Assembly (NCBI GenBank): GCA_012862575.1
Contig: BLSF01000036.1
Coordinates: 1 to 64,000 of the forward strand
Length of the DNA: 64,000 nucleotides
From: Parietichytrium sp. I65-24A
Taxonomy: Eukaryota > Sar > Bigyra > Thraustochytrida > Thraustochytriidae
Reading direction: 5' to 3'
Each line of letters opens with the position of its first letter. Position 1 is the stretch's first letter. The notes under the pieces were generated by a model that made no database searches, was not told the origin of the DNA, and saw only the letters and a list, made by a program, of their open reading frames with translations. Positions 54,961-63,330 of this stretch are shown piece by piece. Made by a program: the position numbers and the translations under genes.

Positions 54961-55660
54961 GACGATGCATTTCATAAGGGGGTGCCGTCCTTGCCATACC
55001 ACAGTGGCAAGCAACTTGAACCGTTCCAATGATGCATACCAGTTACGCTTTTGCTGCACGTGGTTTTAGTGGCTGTGAGTTGTTCAAATTTTCTGACGGT
55101 TGGCCTGTGTTTCCACTTGGCAAGCAACAAGTCTACAAGTCCATGCCTCGCGGTGCACCGGTCGGTTCCTGCCGCAAGAACCGGACCTAGAAACTTCAGG
55201 AACCCAAAATTCAAAAATCCAAGCTTCTGAGAATTTCGTCGCGCTTCCTTTTGTTCTCTCGCCCGAAGTCCTACAGTCCCGGTAGCCACGGCTAACTTAA
55301 ATTCTTTGTTCATTTATTCTCCCATTCTCCAGGATTTTCCTCCCATTTTTTCTTTCTTTTTTCAAAAATCAAACAGCGCACCATCCAAGAACCCTACTCC
55401 TCTCTACCCTCTCGCCTAGCACTCCATGGTCCGCAGCATCAGCAGCATCCCTCCGTATCCCTTCGTATCCCTTCGTATCCGTACGCTGCGCTCCTCCGAG
55501 GACTGTTTCACGAGAGCGCGTACGCACCGCGCACACCTATTTTTGTCCGCTCAGACCGCGGGCGATAGTCAGTCAGTTAGTCAGTCAGTCAGTCCTCGTG
55601 GTGGAAGGAGGAGGGAGGAGGGAGGAGGGGAGTGAGTCAAGTTAGATATAGAATTTCAGA

Positions 55661-55741
55661 GGGCTGAAAGAAAGAAAGAAAGAAAGGAAGGAAGGAAGAA
55701 AGAAAGGAAGGAAGGAAGAGAGAAAGAAAGAAAGGAGGAAA
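55661..55741 (+). repeat. Purine tract (GAAA/GGAA) before the SSRP1 start
   Basis: About 75 bp of nearly pure A and G made of GAAA and GGAA units, running up to the ATG. Such a tract could form triplex or single-stranded structures, or act as an A/G-rich leader. Confidence 0.8.
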
Positions 55742-55742
55742 G

Positions 55743-58700
55743 ATGGTGGAGCACAGGTTCAAGGACATAATGGCGGCGTCGCACGGGCGCAAGAGGGGTG
55801 CGTTCGTGATCGGTGAAGAAGGCGTGTCGTGGAAAGGAGAGAGCGGGGAGGCGGTGACAGTGTCAAAGGCGGTGGTGAAGAAGGCGGCATGGACGCCGTG
55901 CGGAGACTACGCGCTGTTGCACGTGTCCGGCGAGGACGAGGAAGGAAACGCGGTGTACGAGCGCTTTGACGGGTTCCGTAAAAAGGATGCGGAGAGCATC
56001 AAGGAGGCTATCGAGGCGCACTATACCGGGGTGGAGCTGGAGAAAGAAACCCTTGCCCCGGCGGCAGTGAACGTGGGCAGCTTTGACTTGGACAAGGAGC
56101 GCAAGATCTTGTCGATGGTGTATGATGGCAAGCGGAATGTGGAACTGCCGCTTAAATTTCTCACGCAGTGCGTGACACCGGCCAAGAACGATGTGGAGCT
56201 GCACTTTCAGGAGGACGACTTGGGCCACCGCGAGGACGAGATCTTGGTGGAGGCAAAGTTTTTTATTCCTCCGGATGCCGACGGAAACGACATGGCTGAG
56301 TTGTGGCGTAAACGCCTGGTTGCTGCCGCCGGGTTGGAGCGAAGCACTGGCGACTACATGGTTAAACTCTCTGAAGATATCGGCAACTTTATGGCTCCGC
56401 GTGGCAAATACGAAATCCAGCTCAAAGACAAGGTCTTTTATATGATTGGGAAAACCTACACGTACGATGTGGAGTATCAGGATGTTAGCAGCATGTTTTT
56501 GCTTGACAAACCCGATTCGCAAGCCAGCGCATTTGTAATTTCTCTTCGGCGCCCAATTCAGCAGGGCCAGCAGCGTCACAAGCACCTGGTGATGCAGCTT
56601 GACTCCCGAGACGAAGAGATCGAGCTCAACATGTCAAAGGAAGAATTGAAGTCCCGGTTCGAGGACAAGGTGACAAACCCACTGGTTGGGAGCCTACCTG
56701 AGACAGTGGCAAAGCTTTTCAAAATGTTCACCGGGAAAAAGATCTTCGTGTCCAAAGGCTTCAAGACCTCAACCGACCAGCCGGCTGTGAGATGCGCACT
56801 GAAGGCGGCCAACATGGGTTTCCTGTATCCCCTCACCAAGTCATTTCTCTTCATCCACAAGCCAGCAACCTTTATCCGTTACGAGGATGTCGAGTACGTT
56901 CACTTTGCCAAGCATACGCAAGCTGGGACAAGCACTGTGAGAACATTCGAGCTAGAAGTTAGCGTCCGGTCTGTGGGAGGTGAGCAGGCTCAGGTGCACA
57001 CTTTCTCAGGAATCGACAAGAGCGAGTTTAGGCCGTTGTTTCACTTTCTCGAGACCCGCAAAGTGAAGATCAAGGATATTAAAGCGACCCGCGCAGAGGC
57101 CGATGGCAAGACTGTGGCGGAGATCGACGCAGAAAATGACATGGCAAACGGTGGCGATGAAGAGTCCGAGGATGAGGACTTTGAGAGTGGCGACGAGCAG
57201 CACACCAGTGAGTCTAGTGACGAGAGCGATTCTGATAATTCCTTGGCGTCCGGAGATGTCCATCTCCAGGAGGCTGCTGACAAGGAGGCCGAAGAGCGGG
57301 CCAAGGAGAAGCGCGCCAAGGTCAAAGTCAAGCACGAGTCAAACTCTGGCGACGCCGAGGACGGCGCGGAGGAAGGCTCGAAGAAACGCAAGCGGACGAA
57401 GGAGAGCGACAAGAAGCCCAAGAGAGATCCTAAAGCTCCTGCCCCGGCCAAAAAGGCCCATACATTTTACTTTACAGAGCGCCGTGAGGCTATGCGTGCC
57501 GAAAAGCCTGATCTCCCTTCGCAAGAGACCAACAAAATCATGGGCACAGAATGGAAGGAGATGTCCGCCGAAGATAAGGAGAAATTTGTCAAGATGGAAC
57601 AAGAGGATGCAAAGAGGTACGAGGACGAGATGAAGGACTACAAGCCCACGGAAGGATACAGTGCTGAGGGTTATCTCGCCGGCACCTCTCCGCAAAAGAA
57701 GGGCAAGTTGCCATCTCGTGACCCCAAGGCCCCAAAGATTGCCCAGAACGCCTACCGCCTGTATATGAACGATCGCAAGGAGGAGCACAAGACGCTAAGT
57801 TTTGGAGAGCTCCAGAGCGAGGTCTCCAAGGAATGGAATGCGGCCTCCAAAGATGTCAAGGCCAAGTACGAGGCTCTTGCGAACGAAGACAAGGAACGCT
57901 ACGCAAAGGAAATGGAAGCTTATACTCCTGCAGAAGGATACGACAAGGAGGGACATCTCCTTGGCTCGAAGAAGGCAAAAGAGGCCAAGGAGAAGGCCGC
58001 CAAGTCGAAGAAAGCCGCTTCAAAACCTGCCAAGCTTGCAAAGCGTGACCCGAACGCTCCAAAGAACGTAAGGTCGGCGTATCAGTTCTTCTCAAATGCT
58101 CGTCGCGAGGAGATGGCCAAAGAGAACGACAAGATCGACTTTAAGGAGTTCAACACCCAAATTGGCAAGGAATGGGCTGCGGTCTCTGCGGAAGACAAGG
58201 TCAAGTACGAGAAGCTGCACGAGGAAGATGTTGCTCGATACGAGAAGGAGCTGAAAGAGTACACGCCTCCAGAGGGTTACAACGAGAAAGGCAACTTGCT
58301 CAAGGAGGGGGAGACCAAGGGCAAGGACAAGGGCAAGAGCAAAAAGGGCGCCGGTAGCAGCAAGAAAGCCAAAAAGGATAAAAACGCACCCAAGCAGGCA
58401 ACCTCTGCATGGGTCTTTTTCCAAAAGGAGGAGACAAAGGCCATCAAGGCCCGCGAGCCTGGTCTTACATTTGCAGAGCTACAAGTCAAGCTTGGCCAGC
58501 TGTGGAAGGAGGCGGACGAGAAAACCAAGAAGAAATATGACAAGCTCGCCGCAGCTGACAAGGAGCGCTTCGAGAAAGAAAAGAAAGAGTATGATGCGAA
58601 GCGCAAAGAAGAGGAGGCTGATGAGTCTGGCGAGGACGAGGACGATTCTGGCTCAGGGTCTGAAGAAGAGTCCGGCTCCGAGTCTGGTTCCGGATCCGAT

Positions 58701-58856
58701 TCTGAGTCGGGTTCAGGTTCAGGTTCAGGCTCCGGCTCTGGTTCGGAATCAGGATCGGATTCTGGTTCAGGGTCAGGGTCGGAGTCCGGCTCTTCTGACG
58801 AAGAAGAGGAGGAAAGCGAAGACGAGCCCACCAAGAAGAAGCAGAAGAAAAAGTAA
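55743..58856 (+). CDS. SSRP1: FACT subunit SSRP1 with four HMG boxes
   Basis: A 1037-residue protein from an ATG after the purine tract. Residues ~1-430 are the SSRP1/Pob3 core of PH-like domains (RGAFVIGEEGVSWKGESGE, FDGFRKKDAESIKEA, the AVRCALKAANMGFLYPL block). Residues ~445-510 are acidic. A Lys-rich link is followed by four HMG boxes at about 560-640, 657-740, 766-855 and 878-955, each starting with a (K/R)(D/K)xxAPK/P-type motif (KRDPKAPAP, SRDPKAPKI, KRDPNAPKN, KDKNAPKQ). Known SSRP1 proteins have one box and yeast Pob3 none, so four is unusual. The tail alternates Gly, Ser and Glu (GSGSES type). FACT reorganises nucleosomes during transcription and replication. Confidence 0.93.
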   Translation: MVEHRFKDIMAASHGRKRGAFVIGEEGVSWKGESGEAVTVSKAVVKKAAWTPCGDYALLHVSGEDEEGNAVYERFDGFRKKDAESIKEAIEAHYTGVELEKETLAPAAVNVGSFDLDKERKILSMVYDGKRNVELPLKFLTQCVTPAKNDVELHFQEDDLGHREDEILVEAKFFIPPDADGNDMAELWRKRLVAAAGLERSTGDYMVKLSEDIGNFMAPRGKYEIQLKDKVFYMIGKTYTYDVEYQDVSSMFLLDKPDSQASAFVISLRRPIQQGQQRHKHLVMQLDSRDEEIELNMSKEELKSRFEDKVTNPLVGSLPETVAKLFKMFTGKKIFVSKGFKTSTDQPAVRCALKAANMGFLYPLTKSFLFIHKPATFIRYEDVEYVHFAKHTQAGTSTVRTFELEVSVRSVGGEQAQVHTFSGIDKSEFRPLFHFLETRKVKIKDIKATRAEADGKTVAEIDAENDMANGGDEESEDEDFESGDEQHTSESSDESDSDNSLASGDVHLQEAADKEAEERAKEKRAKVKVKHESNSGDAEDGAEEGSKKRKRTKESDKKPKRDPKAPAPAKKAHTFYFTERREAMRAEKPDLPSQETNKIMGTEWKEMSAEDKEKFVKMEQEDAKRYEDEMKDYKPTEGYSAEGYLAGTSPQKKGKLPSRDPKAPKIAQNAYRLYMNDRKEEHKTLSFGELQSEVSKEWNAASKDVKAKYEALANEDKERYAKEMEAYTPAEGYDKEGHLLGSKKAKEAKEKAAKSKKAASKPAKLAKRDPNAPKNVRSAYQFFSNARREEMAKENDKIDFKEFNTQIGKEWAAVSAEDKVKYEKLHEEDVARYEKELKEYTPPEGYNEKGNLLKEGETKGKDKGKSKKGAGSSKKAKKDKNAPKQATSAWVFFQKEETKAIKAREPGLTFAELQVKLGQLWKEADEKTKKKYDKLAAADKERFEKEKKEYDAKRKEEEADESGEDEDDSGSGSEEESGSESGSGSDSESGSGSGSGSGSGSESGSDSGSGSGSESGSSDEEEEESEDEPTKKKQKKK
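58617..58830 (+). repeat. Coding Gly-Ser-Glu/Asp repeat of SSRP1
   Basis: Imperfect tandem TC(T/A/C)GG(T/C/A)TC(A/C) units encode the SSRP1 tail of GSGSES and GSDSES pattern. Third-position changes suggest selection on the protein and not only on the DNA. Confidence 0.7.
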
Positions 58857-59082
58857 ATTTATGTTTTGCCATTACCCAAATATGGAACTGAGTTTGAGCT
58901 GCCTCACTTTTCTGCGATTTTTTTTTTCCGTGTGCCATGACTTGATATTCTTGCCAAGGGGCGAATGAAAAACGAACAAGGGGAAGTAAAAGTAAAAAAG
59001 CATCCTTTCAAGCTAATTACAATGGTTGCTTTGTTTTGTGCCACAAGGGCATCTAACTCTAAATTAAGCGGCGCCAACAGCA

Positions 59083-62000
59083 TTACTCTTGCTGAGCAGT
59101 TTTCGCGCAGTTGACACGCCGCTTCCAGTCCGCATGGTTCCGCCTACTTTGGCGATGAATTTCAGCAAATGCGGGAAACACAGCCCGCACAGACTGGAAG
59201 AGTGGCAGAGCGATGTACTCAAAAAAGTTGAGCTGATTGCGGTCGTAGTTCGGGTTTGTGCGGTCCATAAAGTCGCTAACTGGAAGACCCGCGCGGCGCT
59301 CATGATCGCCTTGCTGATAAAATTCTTCCTGAATTCTAGACGCCCACTTTTTGTGTACTTCAAGAGCCTTGCAGGAGTGCCCAATATCAGCAACTTTGAT
59401 GGCTACCTCCAAAACTAGCTCACGATTGTGTGCTGTGATAAGCTCCGCGCCGCGGTTACCCAGGTTGGTTAGCTTTGTCACTGTCTCGAAGTGATCACGG
59501 AGATCTGTGGCGAGTACCATGCGAATCGTGAGCCGGCGAAACAGGTTCCATTGCTCAGTGGTCAAGCCGGCAAGGATGTCAAGATTAGGCGTCGCAAGCA
59601 GCCTGAAGGACTCCGCCAAGTGCATCTGCTCCAAAACGGACTGATCATTATATACAATGCTGAGCTGGTGTCTTGTCTTGATCAGAAAAGAGTTGTTTCT
59701 ACCTGGGTGCTTGATGTCATGCACGGCAGCTGCAAATATCGCGGACAGGCACTCCAAGGAATTTAGGACTTTCGACATCTCCAAATTGAACAACAGATAG
59801 TGGGTTGACAAAACCACGTCCGTTGCATGTATGCTATTGTGATAGGGGAGCGGGAGATAACCCATCTCAATTTCCTTCGCAAACATTTTAAACTTTCTGC
59901 GATCGACCTTGAACTCTGTGAAGAAGTCGTGCTTGCTAAAAACCGCCCAGAGCATGGTGTACAGAGGCCTGTCGTCTGTTTCCTTCGCAAACTCAATAAT
60001 GTCGAAATTCCAATCGTTGAGCTGGCCGAGGTTGACCTGCGCTTTTGGGCTGCCAGAATCCAAGCGAGGCGATCGAGTCAGAGGTGCCGCCGCTAAACCA
60101 GACGATCGCCGAGGCATGACGCTAATCCCGAGATACGGTAGCCCAGGTACATCCGAAGAGGAAATTGTGGGCAGAAGGAGGGAGGCTCCGCTCGGAGGGG
60201 TTATATCCTCAGCATCCTTATCAAACGCAGGATTTTCGTCAGTGCTTGAGCCGCTCAAACCCTCGCTTTCTTTGTGGGCGCGGTCTTCGTCTTCTGGCTC
60301 GCAGCTTTTGTTGACAAATTTGTCCGCCCCGCCAGAGAAGGTTTCGGTATCAACAGAGCCAGACGGACTGTCCATGTCGTCAAATTCCGGATCAAACGAG
60401 GACGATAGAGGACTTTCGGTGTCCTCAATGATATGCGAGCTGCTCGGCTCCCCGTCGCTCCCCGAGTCCATGTCCCTCTTGCCGTCTTCCGCCAGATCCA
60501 CGGAAGGAAGATGCAAATGGGAAGAAGACTCCACCATCATCTTTCCGGTGCTGGTGACTACGATAGAAGAGAGCTCATCGCTGCTCAAGCGGCTGCGCTG
60601 GCGTCTGAACCGGGGTGGGGTAAAGTCGAGTGGTGGCGGCTCTGGCAGGGTAGGGTCGGATGGATGCTCTTCCAAAGCACCAACCATGTTGAGCCAGCCG
60701 TGTTCGCCGATTTCATGACTGTTGGAGTGTTTCACTATCGGTTTCATCAGGGACTCTGGTTCTAAAAGAATCTCCATTGCCTGATCAAGTGCGGAGATAG
60801 GGGAGAAGGACGACATCCCAGTCGCAAATTCTGCGAGAAGGCTACTCGGGCGGCGCACGTTCAGCAAGCCGTCCCCGTCGTTGTCTTCGTCGTATTCATC
60901 GCTGGCATCATGATCCTCTCCATGGACGTTGTGGTCGAGGTCGTCCTTCTCGTGTGCAGGGTTTTTATCTAGTGCCCTTTCCGGGCTCTCTTCATCATGC
61001 TCCTTCGCATTTGTTGTCCTGTTTGCGTCAAAATATTGGCGACTGTGTTTGCGGGTTTGCACCCTGGGTGAGCGGCGAGAATTTAGATGAGCTGCGGAGC
61101 TTGGGTGGACGTCACCGTTGAGAGATTGCACAGAACAGAGCGAGTCCGCCCTCCGCATGCTCACAGGCCGTGTTTTGTAGAGTGACTTGCGACGGTATGG
61201 TGAGGAGGCAGCTACAGCTCCTCCGGCGTTGCCGAACAGGCCCGTAGGTGACGAATAGAGCGAAGAGGTTTCCGAGCGATGGTCCCTAAATCCATCGTCA
61301 TTCTCAAATTCTGCAGCCGCTATCGCCAAGGTTTCGTTGTCAACGTGGGCAAAAAAGCTCCTCACCCGACCCAACAGGGAGAGCACTTGTTGCAGAGGAG
61401 TGTCGACCTCCGAGGAGAACATCTCATATGACGAACTGCAAGACATATGTCGAGTGAGACGATTTGCCTGTCCGAAAGCGGGCATTGGAGGGGCAACCGA
61501 TCGTGAGAAAATCGACTCATCAAACTCGCCAATCTGGAGCGAGGAGGATGAAATGGTGCGAATCGGCGACTGGACTGGAGGGAGAACTCCCCATTCTCTC
61601 TTAGCAGGCTTTGTGCTACCTGATGCGGCCGGGTCAGTAGTCAATCCGCTTGTCTCGCCTTCGCAATTCCCAGTCGACACTTTAAGCTCTGGTCTGTCGG
61701 ACGATGTGAGGCGTTTCCGATTCTGGCACTTGCGGTTTGGGCTTCCCAGCTGCTCCGCCTCCGGTTTCAAATCGGCATCGCGTTGCCCTGCCACATCTTC
61801 CATTTCAACCGCGCTTTTGGCCACCCCTTGGGCATCATTCTCAGCCGCGCGCTCGGACTCGCCTGAGCGAGTTTCAGCGAGAGAGTCCCGCTCCTCGCGT
61901 GCACAAGTCGCTCCCGTCAGGGCGTACAGGCCGCACAGCGCAAGCGGCGACAAATATAAATACGCTAACATCCACCACGCTGCTCTCCCCGACGCCGCGT

Positions 62001-62169
62001 TCCACACCGCGTACGAATGTACAGACAGCGCAACAGCCGCACCTGGTAGCCACCGCGCCATTCTATCTGTCGTGCATGCTGCTTTCACCATCTTAACTAA
62101 AGAGTCCATCGAATCCCTGTTCGGCATCGAACTCGTCCGCTCTCGTCCCGCGGTCGCGGCCTCGCCCAT
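59083..62169 (-). CDS. Class I cyclic-nucleotide phosphodiesterase, membrane-anchored
   Basis: A 1028-residue protein from the ATG at 62169 (MGEAATAGRERTS). The frame stays open to 62556, but the added residues translate spacer repeats (NQLTNQPINQP), so I excluded them. Two hydrophobic segments lie near the N terminus (WLPGAAVALSVHSYAVW and AWWMLAYLYLSPLALCGLY), then ~650 residues of Ser/Asp/Glu-rich, probably disordered sequence. The C-terminal ~330 residues are the HD-type PDE domain: YHNSIHATDV, AVHDIKHPGRNNSF and VADIGHSCKAL supply the His and Asp metal ligands, and NQLNFFEYIALPLF closes the pocket. All expected ligands are present, so hydrolysis of cAMP and/or cGMP is likely. It could act with the adenylyl cyclase at 23.7-29.5 kb. 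Confidence 0.9.
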   Translation of the reverse strand: MGEAATAGRERTSSMPNRDSMDSLVKMVKAACTTDRMARWLPGAAVALSVHSYAVWNAASGRAAWWMLAYLYLSPLALCGLYALTGATCAREERDSLAETRSGESERAAENDAQGVAKSAVEMEDVAGQRDADLKPEAEQLGSPNRKCQNRKRLTSSDRPELKVSTGNCEGETSGLTTDPAASGSTKPAKREWGVLPPVQSPIRTISSSSLQIGEFDESIFSRSVAPPMPAFGQANRLTRHMSCSSSYEMFSSEVDTPLQQVLSLLGRVRSFFAHVDNETLAIAAAEFENDDGFRDHRSETSSLYSSPTGLFGNAGGAVAASSPYRRKSLYKTRPVSMRRADSLCSVQSLNGDVHPSSAAHLNSRRSPRVQTRKHSRQYFDANRTTNAKEHDEESPERALDKNPAHEKDDLDHNVHGEDHDASDEYDEDNDGDGLLNVRRPSSLLAEFATGMSSFSPISALDQAMEILLEPESLMKPIVKHSNSHEIGEHGWLNMVGALEEHPSDPTLPEPPPLDFTPPRFRRQRSRLSSDELSSIVVTSTGKMMVESSSHLHLPSVDLAEDGKRDMDSGSDGEPSSSHIIEDTESPLSSSFDPEFDDMDSPSGSVDTETFSGGADKFVNKSCEPEDEDRAHKESEGLSGSSTDENPAFDKDAEDITPPSGASLLLPTISSSDVPGLPYLGISVMPRRSSGLAAAPLTRSPRLDSGSPKAQVNLGQLNDWNFDIIEFAKETDDRPLYTMLWAVFSKHDFFTEFKVDRRKFKMFAKEIEMGYLPLPYHNSIHATDVVLSTHYLLFNLEMSKVLNSLECLSAIFAAAVHDIKHPGRNNSFLIKTRHQLSIVYNDQSVLEQMHLAESFRLLATPNLDILAGLTTEQWNLFRRLTIRMVLATDLRDHFETVTKLTNLGNRGAELITAHNRELVLEVAIKVADIGHSCKALEVHKKWASRIQEEFYQQGDHERRAGLPVSDFMDRTNPNYDRNQLNFFEYIALPLFQSVRAVFPAFAEIHRQSRRNHADWKRRVNCAKTAQQE

Positions 62170-62329
62170 ACTACGCCACCCCGCCCACGCGGAGCGGACA
62201 CTCTCTTGTCCACCGCTTGCACCTTTCTTTGCTTCTATCGCTCTTAATTTCTCTCCCCTCTCCTCGCGCTCTCGACCCTTCTTTCCCACTTGTGTCTCGC
62301 CCTCGACGTATTGAGAAAGCACGTTGGAC

Positions 62330-62730
62330 CTCTCCGTTTTGCGCGTTGGTTGGTTGATTGGTTGGTTGGTTAGTTGGTTGGTTGGCCGGTCGGAGAAGCT
62401 GGATCCCTTGCTGGCTAGCTGGCTAGCTGGCTGGCGACTTGCGCAGATAACCAGGCAGGCGTCCTCCTCGCGCTTCCCTTCGCTCTGTTGCGTGTTGGGT
62501 GTTGCGTGTTGGGTGTTGCGTGTTGGCTGTTTCCTATGCCAAGTGCCAAGTGCCAAGTGCCAATTGCACTATCGCCGCAATCGCCGCAATCGCCGCTGTC
62601 TTCTGTCTTCTGTCTCTTGTTGTCTCTTGTTGTTTTCTGTCTTTTGGTTATTTTATTCTTCGCCTACTTTGCCTTGTGAAGAATGAATGAGTGAATAGAG
62701 CGAATGAATGAATGAATGAGTGAGAGTGAA
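62330..62730. repeat. Chain of different tandem repeats upstream of the phosphodiesterase
   Basis: In order: TTGG/TTGA units (about 62345-62390), TGGCTAGC units (about 62411-62437), GTTGGGTGTTGCGT units (about 62485-62527), CAAGTGC units (about 62539-62565), AATCGCCGC units (about 62577-62598), TGTCTTC/TCTTGTTG units (about 62600-62645) and GAATGAAT units (about 62681-62725). Confidence 0.85.
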
Positions 62731-62860
62731 TGATGATAATTAGTTAGAACATTCATTCACAGTCAATTCTTGACAGTGATGCTACAGTTCTACAGTTGTC
62801 ATTATTTGAGAGGTAAATGCAGTATGTAGAGTAGTAGAGAGTGGTAGTAGTGGGGAGTGT

Positions 62861-63330
62861 GGACTACACTTGGCCAGGCGGCCTATAGTCCAAAGTGGTG
62901 TGGAGCTCATAGGGCGGGGGGTAGCAGTAGTGCTACTGGAGAGGAGTTATGATTCACTCCTATCTATATCGCTATAGAGAGTCTAGTCGCGAAGGGTTTA
63001 AAAAGTGTCTCGCGGGTTAGTTGTTTACCATAGCACAGAATAGTGGACTCCGCGCCCTTCCCGCTACTGACCGAAGATAGTCCGCCATAAGAGTGGTGCG
63101 CGGATGAGGTGGTAGCCGCAATTAGCGAAATGTGGGTTTTATAGTGGAGTCCGTAGGAGTAGGCTATCTAGCTGATAGTAGCAAAGATGTTTAGTTAGTA
63201 AGAGTCAGCGATCATGTGTGTTGGGGTCTTGGGGGGCTATCCTGATTCTACAGCTGGCTACAGTCTGTAGGCCTTTATGTAAAAGTAGCTTCTCCCCTAT
63301 CGTACGAGATTCTACGGTTCGTCTACTCAC
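62861..63330. other. TAG/CTA-rich hairpin island C
   Basis: By eye, 27 TAG and 14 CTA in 62821-63300 (about 7.5 of each expected at equal base use). Perfect inverted repeats in order: GGACTA/TAGTCC (62861-62891) with nested GGCC/GGCC, GTAGCA/TGCTAC (62921-62936) overlapping CAGTAG/CTACTG (62925-62938), AGGAGT/ACTCCT (62942-62961), TCTATA/TATAGA (62963-62978), CGCGA/TCGCG (62988-63014), TCCGC/GCGGA (63081-63104), CTATC/GATAG (63164-63178), and CTACAG twice against one CTGTAG (63248-63270). Confidence 0.6.

Larger units (their letters stand above)
53504..55742. promoter_or_regulatory. 2.2-kb divergent spacer
   Basis: This lies between the small membrane protein and SSRP1. No convincing gene. 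54784-54960 is a TAG/CTA-rich, hairpin-bearing island. 55563-55590 is a GTCAGTCAGT-type array, 55600-55630 GGAGGGA units, and 55661-55741 an almost pure A/G tract directly before the SSRP1 ATG. Confidence 0.5.

Noticed and set aside
54972-55070. Possible 5S rRNA-like stretch (CCATACCAC)
   Set aside because: Only a few bases resemble 5S rRNA; the internal promoter elements are missing.
62170-62556. N-terminal extension of the phosphodiesterase
   Set aside because: The added residues are translated tandem repeats (NQLTNQPINQP type). The ATG at 62169 lies just before plausible protein sequence.
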